Positions 26,801 to 40,302 of a stretch of DNA of 64,000 nucleotides are shown here, one piece after another. The stretch is from Tyto alba. Its lineage: Eukaryota; Chordata; Aves; Strigiformes; Tytonidae. Position numbers and translations under genes: made by a program. The DNA is taken from NCBI RefSeq assembly GCF_018691265.1, contig NW_024881296.1, forward strand, positions 10,819,427-10,883,426, in the 5' to 3' direction. Position 1 is the first letter of the stretch. Each line of letters starts with the position of its first letter. The notes under the pieces were generated by a model that did no database searches, was not told where the DNA came from, and was given only the letters and a program-made list of their open reading frames with translations.

Positions 26801-29639
26801 ACACACTCTTGCATTTCCAAGCTAGACATGTAAAAAAAAAAAAGTTTTTATGAGACAATGGCTACTTCCTAGTTTCATAGTTTACTGCATTCAAGGCACC
26901 AACGTTAAGTCTGGATCTCTTTGGTTCTCTGCAGGAACAGTAAAAAACATTTGCCATTTTCAAGTTGTCCAAAAGCCTGTCACACATAACATCTGAAAAC
27001 AGGAGACTATTTCACCATTAGCACATCTGTTTCCTATGGTAGAATTTTTATTTTGGAGCCTATTGCATCATGGCTAAAAAAAAAAATCTTCTAGTCTGCA
27101 CAGCCAGTGGAACAGGCTTTGAAATCTTTGTCAAAAGTACATAGAACACATACTAAAAGCAAAACTAAAAACCTATTAAAAGTGTGTGGGGGGTTTGTTA
27201 CTGTATATGGGACTCAAATTTTATAATTGGCTGAACTGAAAGAAAAATAAAAAGGGTAGATAGTATCTTAAACAGCAGTACTTCGAAGGCAGAAAGGTTG
27301 AAGGATGACCCTAAATATGACCACACCATATTTTTAGGCTCCTTGCCAAGCAGAGAAAGCCAAGCTCTGCATAAGTGAAACAGCTAAGAGGATCGGTAAT
27401 TCTCAAGTTTTCAGGAACTTTTTAGATCTGAGATTTTTTTGTCACAGTCTAAAACATGCCAGGTAGGACTAGAAGCTTCCTTAATGTTAAGGTGAACTAA
27501 CTTTAAGGATGGCTACCGCTTCAACCCTACTTGGGATTCTAGCCCAATTGGTCTGCTGTCACCAGCAATATGGCTTCTGCTTTGAGATTGTTCCATTTTC
27601 CCGCTTCCCTACTGCCTCTACAGGGAAAAAAGAAAAAGAAATAACTGAAAGCTCAGCCCTCAGTAGCAACGTAGACATTAATTTATAAAATGAAAATAAA
27701 ACCCCCTTATTAGGCTTTACCAAAAAAAAAATATATATATATATATAAAGATGTGTGGGCAGACACTGAGACAAAAATATGGAACAAAACATTATCAGAA
27801 GATTCCTCAGTGGCTAGTCAGGAGGTGAACATCAGATTTCACCATAATTCTGCTCAGGACAACACCAACCTTATGTACCAATCTCAGCATGCATCTTCAA
27901 CTGTATATTGAGCATTGTTTTGAAGACATTTAATGGTGGTGATAATGAATTTTGAAAATCCTACCCATAAGCATGCCAGTAGAGCCAGTAATATTTAAAG
28001 ACAGGCAGAGAAGGAAGATGTCAAAAGGCAAGAGTTTTTGAAGTCTGCAAGTTTACAGAAAAAATTATTTGCATGCTACATTTACTCCTGAGTGTCTCTT
28101 TTAATATGAACTTCAACTACATAGGCTAGAGAAAGCCTGTCCGATGCTAATGACAGACCACTGCCAAGATCTGAGGACCTAGGATATGACCTCTTTGGTA
28201 CGGGATTACCCTACTCATCTGTTCATCCTTTCCCAGCTAAAACCATGTATCAAAGTAGCTTCCACTAAATGCATGACATCCTACCAAGACTCTTCTGGAT
28301 TTCCCCTTTCATTTTAGGTATAATATACTGACAGATTTCACATGAAAGTAGTTTGAAATATCTCTATATCCATAAGACAAACATGAGTTATAATTAGAGG
28401 TTCATCAAGACTTCCAAGTAGGCATCTGTACTTGCCACATAATCCTTAGTTATCCAAGTAAGTAGCTTGATTACCAAAACTGATAAAGCATCATAATATA
28501 TTTACTTCATTCAGTGATTCATTAGTTCATAAATAAGTACTTGTGAATTTAAATATATTAAAACTTTTTCTCTTGTGTAAAGGTATGTCAACTTTCTACA
28601 ATGTCTCATTAATTCTACGTAACAAAGAATTTCTTAAACTGTAACAGCTTATATACAAGTTTAAAAAAGTTCAGGTACTCCTTAATTCAGTAAAAGGCAG
28701 TATGACTTGCTTTTTTTTTCAGACTTAATAGAGATATTATTGAAACTCTAAGCTTGCTGTGTAATTTTATGGCATAACAGGTCATCATACAAGAAAGCTT
28801 CTTTGTGGCAATAAAAGCATTGAAATTTTTCAAGGCTCAGACAGTTTGCTCCATCTCCCTTTGAGGAAGTAGCTTGTACATACAGCTTTTCCATATTAGT
28901 AGGAAATAAAAATTAAAAAAGGAAGTTTATGAATGCATTTATTTATTTATTTTTCACTTGCACTTTCCATTCAGTCCCGTGGATATGCTGCTGTTTGTTG
29001 CGAATGATTTCACAGGCAAAAGCATTTTTAAGATTCAAATCCTGCTTCAGAATTTCCAATTAGAGCTGAACATACTCCATTTGTAATTTAGTAGTTCTGC
29101 TTTACATACTGTAACACAGATCTAAGAATATGATTAGTATTGTTTTTCTGCCAACAGAGAGTTGTGTAATGCTTGATTTTTGGGTATGCCAAGGTCAAAG
29201 AATTTTGTTTTGTTAGAACAAACATTCATAACTAGACATCTTGATATCCAGTCTACACGCAGTGTTGTCACTGGTCACTTTTACTTCCATGAGCGTATAA
29301 AATACAGTAAGAACTCAATCCCATTCTCCAAAGTATAGTATATGTTACTCCCAGCTCTGTGAAGTTAATCATGCTGTCAGTCATGGCCAGATTTTAAACA
29401 GATTCAGAAGCACGCTGTACAGTGTGGATATCTGAAATTACTTTTTTCCTTTTCTTTAATATGTGATTATTTAAGGTACGGCAATGGAACGGGGAACAAA
29501 TATGGAGAGGCAATTAGGAAATAGAAAGAAAAATCTCAAATCTTTGTGAACAGGCACAGGAAATAAGAATGCCTGAACCATTTCAGAAACCTGACTACAT
29601 GCCATGCAATTTCCCAAAGCTATTTGGCTTATGTGATTC

Positions 29640-29659
29640 TTTTTTTTTTTTTTTTTTTT
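29640..29659 (+). repeat. T20 homopolymer
   Basis: One of only four long T runs on the plus strand, against more than a dozen A runs. Confidence 0.9.
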
Positions 29660-30449
29660 CCTTCAGAATCCAACAAACCAGGAGATATTTGTAATACGTG
29701 TTTTGGGTTTCAATTTTAAGTCAAATTGAGTTTCAAATCCTCCCAATGTAATACCTGTAATTAAAATTCAAGAGGAAGTCTGATGGTTTTTAAAGTTGAT
29801 TGTTATTCCAAGGCTTGTGGAATAGCTAAAATTTTCATTTGTTCCAAGAAAGGACTAAGGGATACGTAAAATGGATAGATGCTATCTACATTTGTTTGCT
29901 CTAGTCCTGTATCACAGCAAGAAACAAAGGAATGTTTGCTTCCTCACTGAAGAATACGACCTTTATTTTTATTTTGTACAGGCATACAAAAAGGGCCTAT
30001 GTACCACTTAAACCAGGAAGAATGAAGTATCTGGTGTTAACTTATGTTTTAGTGCAATGAAAAACACTAACACTCACCTTGACCAGGGCAACACAAGCTT
30101 TGAAGTTCCTTGCAGAGATGTTAGACTGATACCTTTAATCAAGTGCGGAGTGAAGCTGATTTTCTCCATAGCTCAAGCAGCATCATACTTCCTGACCAGT
30201 GCTGCATGGCTTCTAAACTTCTGAACTCCATCCTTATAGATGGAGTTTCTACAGGAACTATAGAAACAGAGAATTGCTCACTGATCAGCAACCTGTCCCA
30301 TCCAAGTAATGCAATCATAATGAACAATGCCGCCTTAGTAGGAGGGGAGAATGGGAAAAGTTTCTGGTTACTGGGAACGGACTAAAATAGCTCAGCTTTA
30401 TTCCCTGTTCCAGTGTAGATATCAACAAACTATCTGAATGTATGTACCT

Positions 30450-30468
30450 GTCATATGTACCATATGAC
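30450..30468. repeat. 8-bp inverted repeat with 3-base loop
   Basis: GTCATATG at 30450-30457 and CATATGAC at 30461-30468 are exact reverse complements separated by TAC. Confidence 0.9.
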
Positions 30469-31674
30469 GTATGTATTGCTTCGTGTCCACAGTACAAAGA
30501 AAGATGCCCATTCACAGATACACTGCAAAGTTAAGTCGATTACTGATTGGAAACCTCAAAAAGTAAAGTGAAGAATGTCAAAGAAAAGGCAAATAAACGT
30601 TAATTGTTAGGGATCACACAAACCTTTTAACTTATATGGTAGTTCTTCAAATCCATCATTTCATTTCATCATGAACTTTCAAAGGCTGTTGTACAAGTTT
30701 ACTTCTCCTAAAATCAAAATTACAACATTCACTGCTACTACTCAGGAAAAAATTATAACCTCACCAAAATGTTTCAGAAGAGGAAAACATATCCAATGCT
30801 TTCAGTGAGTCATATTCCCTTCAACCTATATACAAAAACAAACCTGGAAGTCAAGTGAATGTGGCAATGATTGGGCTTCTCCCTAGCTAGCAAGTCTCAG
30901 GGTACAAGGCTAGAAGTCCTACATTACTTTCAAAAGCAGTGTTAGAATATTTTAGAAATTAGTATACTAGTACAAGTCTTCATTAAAAAAAAAAAAAAAA
31001 AAAAGCTGTTTTCCAAAAAAGCTCAGCTTTATTTTGTAAGCAAAAAATCACAAAATGACATTGCACTTAATCATTTGACGGTGAGAAACACCAAACTGAG
31101 GTCTTGTTCCTATACAGTAGCAAATTACATCCTGTAAAAGTTAAAAAAAAAAAAAAACAGACAAGACCCTATACTAGACAGCTTGGGACTTTCTCCTCTA
31201 TTACACTGCTAGCTGTGCCAGTCATAACAGGTCTTCTGGTTTCTAGCAGAGATGCATAATGAACTGCTTTGTGGGTGGGCTATAAAAATGCTGACAAACT
31301 TGACCATTTTCAATGACTTTTCTGTAAATCTCCTCACTGGAGTGCTTTGCATGTAAATTCCAGCAGCAGCAGTTGCTGCCATAGCAACAGAGTTATTTAG
31401 GAAATAATTTAAAGTGAGTACCACATCATATTCAGTCTCTCATGAAAAAAAAAAAGCAGAATTGGCAAGAGAATGGGAAGCGGAAGATATAAGGTATATG
31501 ACTTTCAACTGACAAATGAGTTAATATGTTTCCCATCTATTTACCAATACATGGGAATCTGCATAATTCAATACTTAACTTTGCATAGTGCTTCAGTGCT
31601 TTTATTGTATTTTGTATGTTAAGAAAATTAACCAACAGTCATGAACAACTTCACAGCTACAACTTCACGAGGTT

Positions 31675-32165
31675 CTAGTCAGCCCATTTCTCCAGGGTGT
31701 TCAGGTCCCTCTGGATGGCACCACAACCTTCTGGTGTATCAGCCTCTCCTCCCAGTTTCGCATCATCAACAAACTTGCTGAGAGTGCACTCTGCCACAAC
31801 ATTCAAATCATTACTGAAGATGTTGAACAGGATTGGATTTGGCTTTCTTGGGTCCCTTTTCCCTCCAGGGCCTTGTCCCATGGGACTCCACCAAGCAGAT
31901 TTTTGAAGTCAGAGCACCAAAATCTGCTCTCCTGAAGACCAGCATCTTGCTTTTGCCCTACTCCCTCCTCTCAGGATCCTGAACTCCACCATCTCATAGT
32001 CACTGCAGCCGAGGCTGCCTCGGACCTTCACATTATTAATGTTTGCAAGTATGAGGTCCAGCGGAGCAATTCCCTTCACTGATTCCTCTATCGTTTAGGT
32101 CAAGAAGTTGTCAATTGTTAAGATTCTCATTCATCCATACATTCCTTTCAAGAAGCTTACATGAT
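31675..32165 (-). mobile_element. CR1 LINE ORF2 remnant with internal deletion (endonuclease joined to reverse transcriptase)
   Basis: On the minus strand the right part (32165 to about 31850) is the C-terminal end of the CR1 apurinic endonuclease. It shows a decayed DNFLT region near 32105, GCSDYEMVEFRILR at 32010-31969, and a VPWDKALEG block near 31880-31855. The left part is mid reverse transcriptase: LFNIFSNDL at 31830-31804, CTLSKFVDDAKLGG at about 31788-31747 (box C, normally FADD), then AIQRDLNTLEKWAD to 31678. About 1 kb of ORF2 that normally separates these domains is absent. The two parts are also out of frame with each other. The element is dead, and the RT part reads open for 69 codons by chance. 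Confidence 0.88.
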
Positions 32166-32687
32166 TGCACAGAGGCTAGCTTCCAAAGTGGGGAAAGAGG
32201 GAAGAATTATTTAATTCATTAACAAGACTCCTAGCTGGTTAACTAACAGCAGGAAAATAAAATACATTTCTAAAGAAAATATGAGTATCCGGGTCAAATT
32301 AAGAACGTGATAAAAAACAAAAAGGCCAAACAACTAATACAAATATAAAGACTAATATAAACAAATAATACCTTTATGATGTACAAATCCATGTGACTTG
32401 CCACTGAATGCAGAACAGACACACAAAGACTTCTACCTTTATCATATTCACAGACAAAGCACTTATACTTGAAGTGGAGACCAAGCTGAATATTGTGATT
32501 ATCATTGGAGAGCAAAACTTTTCGGTTTTTTCCTAAGAGAAAAACTCTTGTGTGAAGTGAGTACTTTTTCACTAGCTGCAGGCCCCATTGAGCTCAAGGA
32601 GGTTGTACAGGTTGGAATCAAATCCCATCAAAAGGATCTGACTAAAATCCGTCTAGATTCCACAGCAACCTACCAGCACAGAGGTGC

Positions 32688-32751
32688 TTTTGTTTTGGTT
32701 TTGGGTTTTTTTTTTCGGTTGGTTGGAGGTTTTTTGTTGGTTTTGTTTTTT
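32688..32751 (+). repeat. T/G-rich low-complexity tract
   Basis: TTTTGG/GGTT-type sequence, one of two tracts in which the T/G strand is the plus strand. Confidence 0.85.
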
Positions 32752-34208
32752 CCCCACAAATATAAAATATAGACTCATTCTTATTGGAAAAGAGAATTAT
32801 AGGAAGGATGAGAGAAATGTGTTACTATAAGTACAAATACTTCCACAGTGAACATTGAGAAATTTTAACAGTTTCTCACAAGCAATGTCAGTTACAGCAT
32901 AGCATAATTTTAAACTCTTCCTTATTTGCTACACTGATATGAGCTGAATTTCCATATGAATGCCTTCATTTCTTTTATTCCATCACCTGTACTTCACATA
33001 GATAAACAAGTAACAGAACTTGCTCCTAGATACACTTATGGCAGCTACATCCATGCAAGTCAGCAGAGACTCATTTGTCTGCTTCTCATGTACTCTGTCA
33101 AAGAGATTCTGCATTTCTTTCAAGGCAGGGTTGTTTGCAATAATAATAACCTAAATGTTCTCCTCGAATCTACTATTACATCACTCAGCCTTTTATATTT
33201 ATTTTTTAAAGTAATATTTGTGTACGTACACACGACTCCAAACCCAGTCATATCAGTGTTTGCTCACCTGCTGTAGCACTAATGTAAACCAATAGTATTG
33301 AAAAATATCCTATTGTCTAGGATACTCTCCTGGGTTAGCCAGAAATGCAATGAAAGAGCTAGCAACATTTCTCATCTTTCCACCTATACCACCTTCACAA
33401 GCTGGTACAAGTAATGAACTGTATAAACTCATTCTTAAAAATGCTGTGTAAGCCAAACTATCTTTCAAGACAAAATTCTATTATTTTAAATACCGCAGAG
33501 TACCACTTAAGCAGCTATAAATCGGTATGAACTATCTGTATCAGTTCTGTCATACACTGAAGGACTGCACACAACAAACAAAATCTTAAATATAATCTTA
33601 AATAATCATGCTCTGAAAGGATGCATGCATCATACACCTCCTTCTGGTTGCTCATCCATCTTTCTAAAAAAGCTATTTCCCTCAACTTGTGAAGAATCGG
33701 ATCATAATAAAGAGGTATTACTGTATATTAGAATATTCCAGGACTAGGGTGGGCAGCTGATACACAATATGAATATCATAGTATATAATAAGGACTCACT
33801 ACCTTGCAGACATGTGCTGTTCATGTGTAATATCATTCAGGCTAGTTTCCCATAATTCTGTCCTGATCTGTGTGCCTGAATGATACAGCTCTTACGCAGA
33901 CCTCTTTCTAAGTGATATTTTAACTAAAAACTACACTACAAAGCTTTTGAGGATATATTATTAGACATTACTTTACTAAAACTGAAGGTAAACATACTGG
34001 AAATTTCTGGCACTGGTGAGTATCTCAGAGAGGAATCTGATACCTCCAACCCTTGTTTTTCATCTTGATTCAAACTTCCCAGAGATTTATTGTCTCTACA
34101 AGAGTCACTGCTATTGGACACTGACGTTCCTAAAACATGCATCTGAGATAAGTTAAAGTTAACTTCTGTTGGTCTAACACACTTTCCTGTAAGTCCCTGC
34201 TCTCGCTT

Positions 34209-34338
34209 AAAAGAAAAAAAACAAACAAACAAAAAAAACAAAAAAAAAAAAAAAAACAAAAACAAACAAACCAAAACAAAACAAAAAAAAAAAAACAAAA
34301 CCAGAAAACAAAGAACAAACAAAAAAACAACAAAAACC
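34209..34338 (+). repeat. A-rich (AAAC)n tract, about 130 bp
   Basis: Interrupted AAAC/AAAAC repeat with only A and C apart from a few G. Open frames on the opposite strand here (Phe/Leu/Cys-rich, up to 128 codons) are artefacts of the repeat. Confidence 0.92.
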
Positions 34339-35482
34339 CTATTGTCCCATCAATTAATTGCAATCCTGTTCAAGAGAATATGCTCCAAGTAATGCTGTCA
34401 ATGTTTGCCATTATATACTACTATCAAAGATGAAGGGGATTTTTTTCTTCACATCATGAGACATCATTGCCTTCTGCGACACAGAACTTAGTTTATAGTT
34501 TTAGTAACAGACTCATTTGAATCACCACAGATTGCAATACAGGCTGTGGCCATTTTTACTGCTTACTACAGCTTTAATGTACTTTTTCCCCGTTTGTACC
34601 ATTAAAAGCTACAAAGAAAATGGAGTGCATTTAACTTGTTACTAGACCAGAAGACCATGTTTCTTTTTATTTTGCATTTACATTTTCCAGTATTTTCTTT
34701 TTTCCGCTACTGCAGGTAAGCTGGTTTTGGTATACTAGAATTGTTTTATTTGGAATACGCAAGCAGAGAAAGGCAAAAAGAAGGAAACACTTTCTACAAA
34801 TGCACAGATGTTTTATATTAATTTGCTTCAGCCATGTTTGTGTACCTTTTCTGTATTCAGATGTCTTTAGAAAGTAATTTGGTTTTGCTGTCAAGAAATA
34901 AATGCAGAACTTTCTTCTCAAGTTCCACCAACTACAGTTACACTCCTAGTCTCTAGATGTTACACAAAAATTCAAATACCACATGATTTAAAAGTGCAGA
35001 ATTTGTTTAGTAATAACATCACCTCTAACAAGAAGGCTAGTGCTTCAGTATGATTTTCTTGTACAGTTCATATTCTTCAAAAAATTTCTTCTTCTGGTTA
35101 GAACTTCCCTTACAACTCTGATTCAACATTCAGTATCAGTAATGTCCCTCCTCTACCACTGCCAATTGTCCATATGAATTTCTAGTAAGTAACTAGAATT
35201 AGGGGATAAGTTTTATTATAAGTACAGATCAAACTTCCACTTTATCTGTTGAACAGCACTGTAAGCAAACCTGAGCCAAAGCACCACTGTTTCATATTTC
35301 TAGGTTAATCCATCTGCAAAATCAGAACATTTCCAACGAAGCATTACCACATGTCATTAGTGAATGGCCTGCCAGTATGGACAGGACAAACAGAATTGAT
35401 GGGAAAGGAGAAAGCAAACACAGAAAATATGAACACACTTAAAAGAAGGCAACAGAGACATCAAATTAAAAAGTGATTGTTT

Positions 35483-35515
35483 GGGTGGGGGAAGGGGGTG
35501 GGAGGAAGGGGAAGG
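35483..35515 (+). other. G-quadruplex-type G-run cluster
   Basis: GGGTGGGGGAAGGGGGTGGG followed by AGGAAGGGG: at least four runs of three or more G within 33 bp on the strand opposite the RGS7 sense strand. Isolated in AT-rich intron. Confidence 0.7.
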
Positions 35516-37097
35516 AAAATAAAAGAGAGACACAACTGTAGACACATTTAGATTCAAGAACCACTTTTAACCTCAAAATATACGTAGACAGCTATTAACT
35601 ACACAGCAAGGCCACTGCTTACTATGTGTTTTACTAATTTTTTTACTTTTTGAGGCGAGAAAAGATACAAACAAAATATTCTTGGAAAAAAAGAAAAGGG
35701 ATATTATGAAGATAAATATTTTAAATTGTTCTCAACGCTGAAACTTTAGACTGTGTATCTGTGACAAGCTATTCAACCACCAACCCAGGAGAAACATTTG
35801 TACAAGGGACAATGAATCATTTCCCATGCACCTCAAAGGAAACTATGGAGGTACACAAAACCTGCCCTGTCAGCTAGGATCCAGATGAATAGGTGGATAT
35901 TAAAAGTTGTCAAGTTGGAGTTAGTTGCACAGCAGGCTTTGTTCACTTAAAAAAAAAATGCAAGGGTAACCAACAGAGGAAGGTAGGTAGGTACACCTTC
36001 CCCAAAGCGAGGGGTTCAATGGCCAGTAACAAGTGCACAGCCATCTCACCAGCTAGAGCTTATTATCACTCACCTTTGAAACAATGCTCCAACCCACCTC
36101 TTGGTCCCTGTCTCAAGTGCCATTTGCAGACAGATACAGCCCCAGAGAAGGAAGAGTGAGGACTGTTAGAAAATATTTATTTCTGTTTAAGTCAAAAATA
36201 TGTAAATTTATAAAAAAACCCATATATATAAGAAGAAGAAAACAGGATGTTGTATCAGCAAAGCTGCCAAGTCATTTTGAAACAAAAGGAACCTTCCCTA
36301 CTTTGGGTAACTTAGGTCTTAGAATTTCACAGGGGAGCATATTTTGTTTGACAGTTTTAATACAAAGCTCCAAGAGACCATAATGACAGTGTAATCTGAC
36401 CTTATGCATAAGTAGTACAAAATAACCTCCTCTAATTCTGTAGCAAGCTTAGGATTTCTAGTTGAGTTGCAAAAGAAGAAAACAAGCCTCCTACATCCAC
36501 TCTGACTTCACAAACCCCTCTCTTCCCCAAAGAATCTAATCTTTCTACATACATCAAAACTGGTAGGACCGTTTTCACTGTACAATAGGAAAGAACCCCA
36601 AAACACCCAAAAGTCCCCCCTTTGAGATAGGTGAGCAATACGCTTTTCTTTAATACTTTCAGATCCTATCTAAAGCACTGGTTGATAGGCTTCCACACTG
36701 AAGCTACTGTTCTAACTGATTTCACTAAACAGTAACTCCGTAGCAGTTATACCTTTTTTTCCTCTCAAAAGAGTAAGGTATTTTCTAGTTAAACAGAATG
36801 GTATCAACAGCACCTTGCCGATGTACCTATCCTAGTATGAGCAGAAATAAAGACCACTCCAGTTACCTTGGTTAGTTGTCATGTTCCATTGTGAATGTGC
36901 ATTTAGGGAAGAAATTGTTCAGGAGTATTTAGGTCACAAATCCTTTCCATTACTGGCATCTGGTATTAGAATTGTGGGCATCTGCCATTTAATGTTTGCT
37001 CTAAAAGTAGAAACAGCTTATCCTTAATAAGTATTTAGCATACTGCATATGACTTGGCCAAGAGATTAAATTTCAGAGTTGTTTATAGATAGAATCT

Positions 37098-37149
37098 GGG
37101 GGGTTTTTTTGGTTTGTTTGGTTTTTTTTTGTTTGGTTGTTTTTTTTTT
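37098..37149 (+). repeat. T/G-rich low-complexity tract
   Basis: G6 followed by interrupted T runs with GG and GTTTGG spacers. Confidence 0.85.
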
Positions 37150-39384
37150 AATCCAGTGCTCCATGGCATATCTATATTAATTCAGAACATCGGTTTCCAT
37201 TTTACCAGCTAATAAGAGAGTTCATCATCAACTTAGAACCGTGACAGTATCTCCAAAGTGAAGGTACTATGGTGATGGGAGAACTCCAATAGCAAAAATT
37301 TCACCACATACAAAGCTCGGACTTAAAAAGCGTCTATTATGTGGTGTTTTGCAAGGCACAGTCCCATTACTGGATAAGGGGAAAGCACAGGTGGTGTTGC
37401 CAAGTGAAGTGATTTACTGTCACATCCACACAGCCTTCCTAAGTAGAGCACAGATCAAGAAGTGACCGGCAAGCCTTACACCTGACTTGCACAGGTGGCT
37501 CCCAACAGCAGTGCTGGAAGCTAATTCGTCAGAAGCACTGTGAGAGCACAGCAGCCTCATACCGCTTTGTACAAAATGCAGAATATAGCAGAAGTTTCTC
37601 AGCCTGTGAAGTAGTTCGCATTAATTTTTCCCAAAATCCTTTCACCCATATAAAACACGAGGGGAATAAGCCAGTCAAGATTTTCCAGCATTTTAGTGCA
37701 AAGTAGAAAAGTTAAAAGACATGGATAATCTTCATGCAGTGCTGCAGCACTCCTTAAAGTATATTTCACAGGATGTGTACCAGGAACAGTTCCAGCAGCT
37801 GGAGCAGACAGAAACGGACTCCAAAAGCCAAAGATTCATGAGACTTTCTGCAGGAGAATATTGACTAATCAAATAGACAATAAATTAATGTTTGCCTTCC
37901 CTAAGAGAAGACTGATTTTGAGTTTCAGAAGAGATAACTACAGAAAAGGTTCGTTTTATAAGAAACTGGCCACAGTTTTTCCTATCATCTTTGCATGTTT
38001 TGGATATAATGTATATTTGTAGAGAATGGGAGATCAGCTACTTTGAATTTCTTGACAACAGCTTAATTTTTTACAAAAGAGGAAGTTCCATACTAGCAGT
38101 CTTTTGTTATGAGTGGACAACCAATTATTGTGTAGTTCTGACAGACTTTTTCTTGTGTCACCCAGGAACTGGTGAGGAAAGAGTTAGTAAAAAGAAGCTG
38201 CTGTTAATCTTCCACTAGTTTACGTGGACATAACTCTATTGGCTCAAAATTAACTTAAACTGGCTGGAGCTTCTCACTTCACTGAGCAGAAAAGACCGTT
38301 ACACTTGTTTGTTAGAACAACTGATTTGCAAGGCACAGATGCTTAACCAGTCACTTCATTTACTCTCATGAATAACCAAAAAAAGGAAGCTGTTAAACAG
38401 AACTGGTTTCAGATTACTTTAAGCAGGAAAATAAAGACTAAGGTTTTACTAACAGCAGTCCATATTTATAACTAACATTATAATTCACAATTATGTGGAG
38501 ACACACATACATGCATAATTCTTCAATAATAACCAAAATTAGGCTTTTCACGCTAGATTTAGATTTGAATTTACAGGCATGATTTGAAGACAAATATAGT
38601 ATCAGTGGGTGTACCACACAAGGGGATCCATACTAGGTCTTGCAAATCAGTCATCCTAGTATTACAAAATTGGTACCTGCTTTTCCTTCAGTTTTATATC
38701 ATAGATATATTCTAAATGGATATATTATAAATTTTATGTATTTAACTCTAACAGTAGTTTCTAGTCTAGTAATACGGCAGGATGGTAAACATAACGTTAC
38801 TTCCACTTTGCTGGTAGGTATCTAAGACACAGACTGTTAAGACTTCCCCAAGCTTAAATAGAAAGACCTTGCAGAATAAGCAGTTATCCCTAAATATCTC
38901 ATAGTTCATGTTACAAATACACCTTTCTACTCTACACTAAAATGGCTTTTCTTAGAGGACCTTGCCAGAAGTAAAACATGTTTTATAAAATCAGTATTAA
39001 CACAAAGATATTTCTAACTGAATTAAATTGATAAATTTCATTTCATACATTGCAGGTTACCATATTGCATTTGCCTCCAAATATAATTCCAACACACTGA
39101 TTTAATAAATACATGTAATTTGCTGAAGCATCTAAACGTTGAAATGTTGTGAAAAGACATTCTAAAACTCCTCATATTAAAAAGATCTTGGATTTTAAGC
39201 AAAATCAATGTTATCTACCCAAAGATTTCAACAAAGAAACCTCATACAGATCTGTTCACACCATTTCTCTTGCTTTTCTATTTCTACAGTTCTTAACTCA
39301 TCTGTGATTCTCCCTGACTGCTCATAAACACGGAAGAACTGGTGGCAAGTGTACCTGGCCTGATTCAGTTTTAACAATAGTCAT

Positions 39385-39460
39385 TTTGAGCTGGAGACTA
39401 GACTAGACGTTATCCAGAGGGGTTTTTTCAAACAATATTTTCATGATCCTGTGATCACCA
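39385..39460 (+). mobile_element. CR1 LINE 3'-terminal fragment
   Basis: GAGCTGGAGACTAGACTAGA then CGTTATCCAGAGGGG, followed by ATTTTCATGATCCTGTGAT, match the sense-strand CR1 3' end (GGTTGGACTAGATGATCTCC..., ending in ATTCTATGAT repeats). It is the only CR1 fragment here in plus orientation, antisense to RGS7. It is heavily decayed. Confidence 0.72.
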
Positions 39461-40278
39461 GGAGAAGTCCTGAAATGCGAAGTCTGCCATTTGTAGAAAA
39501 CAGCAAACATCAATCTTGTGATAGTATGTTTTGGAACTTTTAATACCAACTCATCAAGCAAGACTAAGATACTCAGTGAAGCTTTGCTTGCTTATCTAGT
39601 TGTTTTATTGCTTTTCAGAATCATGGCACTGAACATCCCAGTGAACATCAGTAAGAGTAATTCTCAAACTACTGGAAAGATGGTATCATGGAACACCAAC
39701 ATGAACACTACTGCAAGCCACAGCCCTTTCCTTTGTCCATAAAGAGGAGGTCTTCTACTCCATAAAGCCGTGCCGAAAAAAAAAAAAGTTATGTTGGCTT
39801 TTTCTACAAAAACAGTAATTTTGGTATTTTAAAGGTAAATCTGGGTTCTCATCTCAAGACAAGAGGATCTTTCCAGTCTAACACTTTCTTTATATCTAAG
39901 GCATCTCCTTTTGTTTTTCCTCTTCAAATTAACATTTTCCACCCCTGTATTAGTGTATTGGTGACAAATGGCACATTTCAGCTGGTATGTTGCAATCAAC
40001 CATCTGTGCATCCTATCAGCTCACAGCATTCCCAGTAAGTCACTTTGTGGCTGCAGCCACTTTCACGTTTTAAGCAGGTGATCTGTTTCCCAGTTCTGCA
40101 TATGCGTGCAAGGAGAGCATACACTCCTGATGAAAAGCTATTTCCAAGAGTTTTAGAGTACATTACTATTTACCAGTTGATTTAGAAGAGCTCCACTCAC
40201 ATACTGAGAAATTCAGACATAGGCTTCTTTACTAAACAGAGCTTACCTATTTGGCATATGGCAAGACAGAGAAAGATT

Positions 40279-40302
40279 AAAAAAAAAAAAAAAAAAAAAA
40301 AA
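40279..40302 (+). repeat. A24 homopolymer
   Basis: Uninterrupted run of 24 A with no retroposon body upstream. Confidence 0.9.

Larger units (their letters stand above)
10413..31674 (-). other. RGS7: RGS7 long intron segment
   Basis: About 21 kb of AT-rich intron with no exon, RNA gene or retroposon recognised. Poly-A runs occur at 15397-15416, 16693-16709, 18938-18956, 19866-19887 and 30985-31004; T20 at 29640-29659; (AT)n at 27730-27746; and a (CAAA)n tract at 23784-23829. Palindromes occur at 11532-11550, 12871-12898, 20805-20830, 21799-21853 and 30450-30468. Tandem duplications lie at 12491-12540 and 23386-23413. A purine-rich stretch lies at 17395-17615. Confidence 0.6.
32166..39384 (-). 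other. RGS7: RGS7 long intron segment
   Basis: No exon recognised. It holds a T/G-rich tract (32688-32751), a long A/C tract (34209-34338), a G-rich run with quadruplex potential (35483-35515) and a second T/G tract (37098-37149). Confidence 0.6.

Noticed and set aside
33936..34363. Phe/Leu/Cys-rich open frames up to 128 codons on the minus strand
   Set aside because: The hydrophobic stretch is the reverse complement of the A/C tract at 34209-34338, not a membrane protein.
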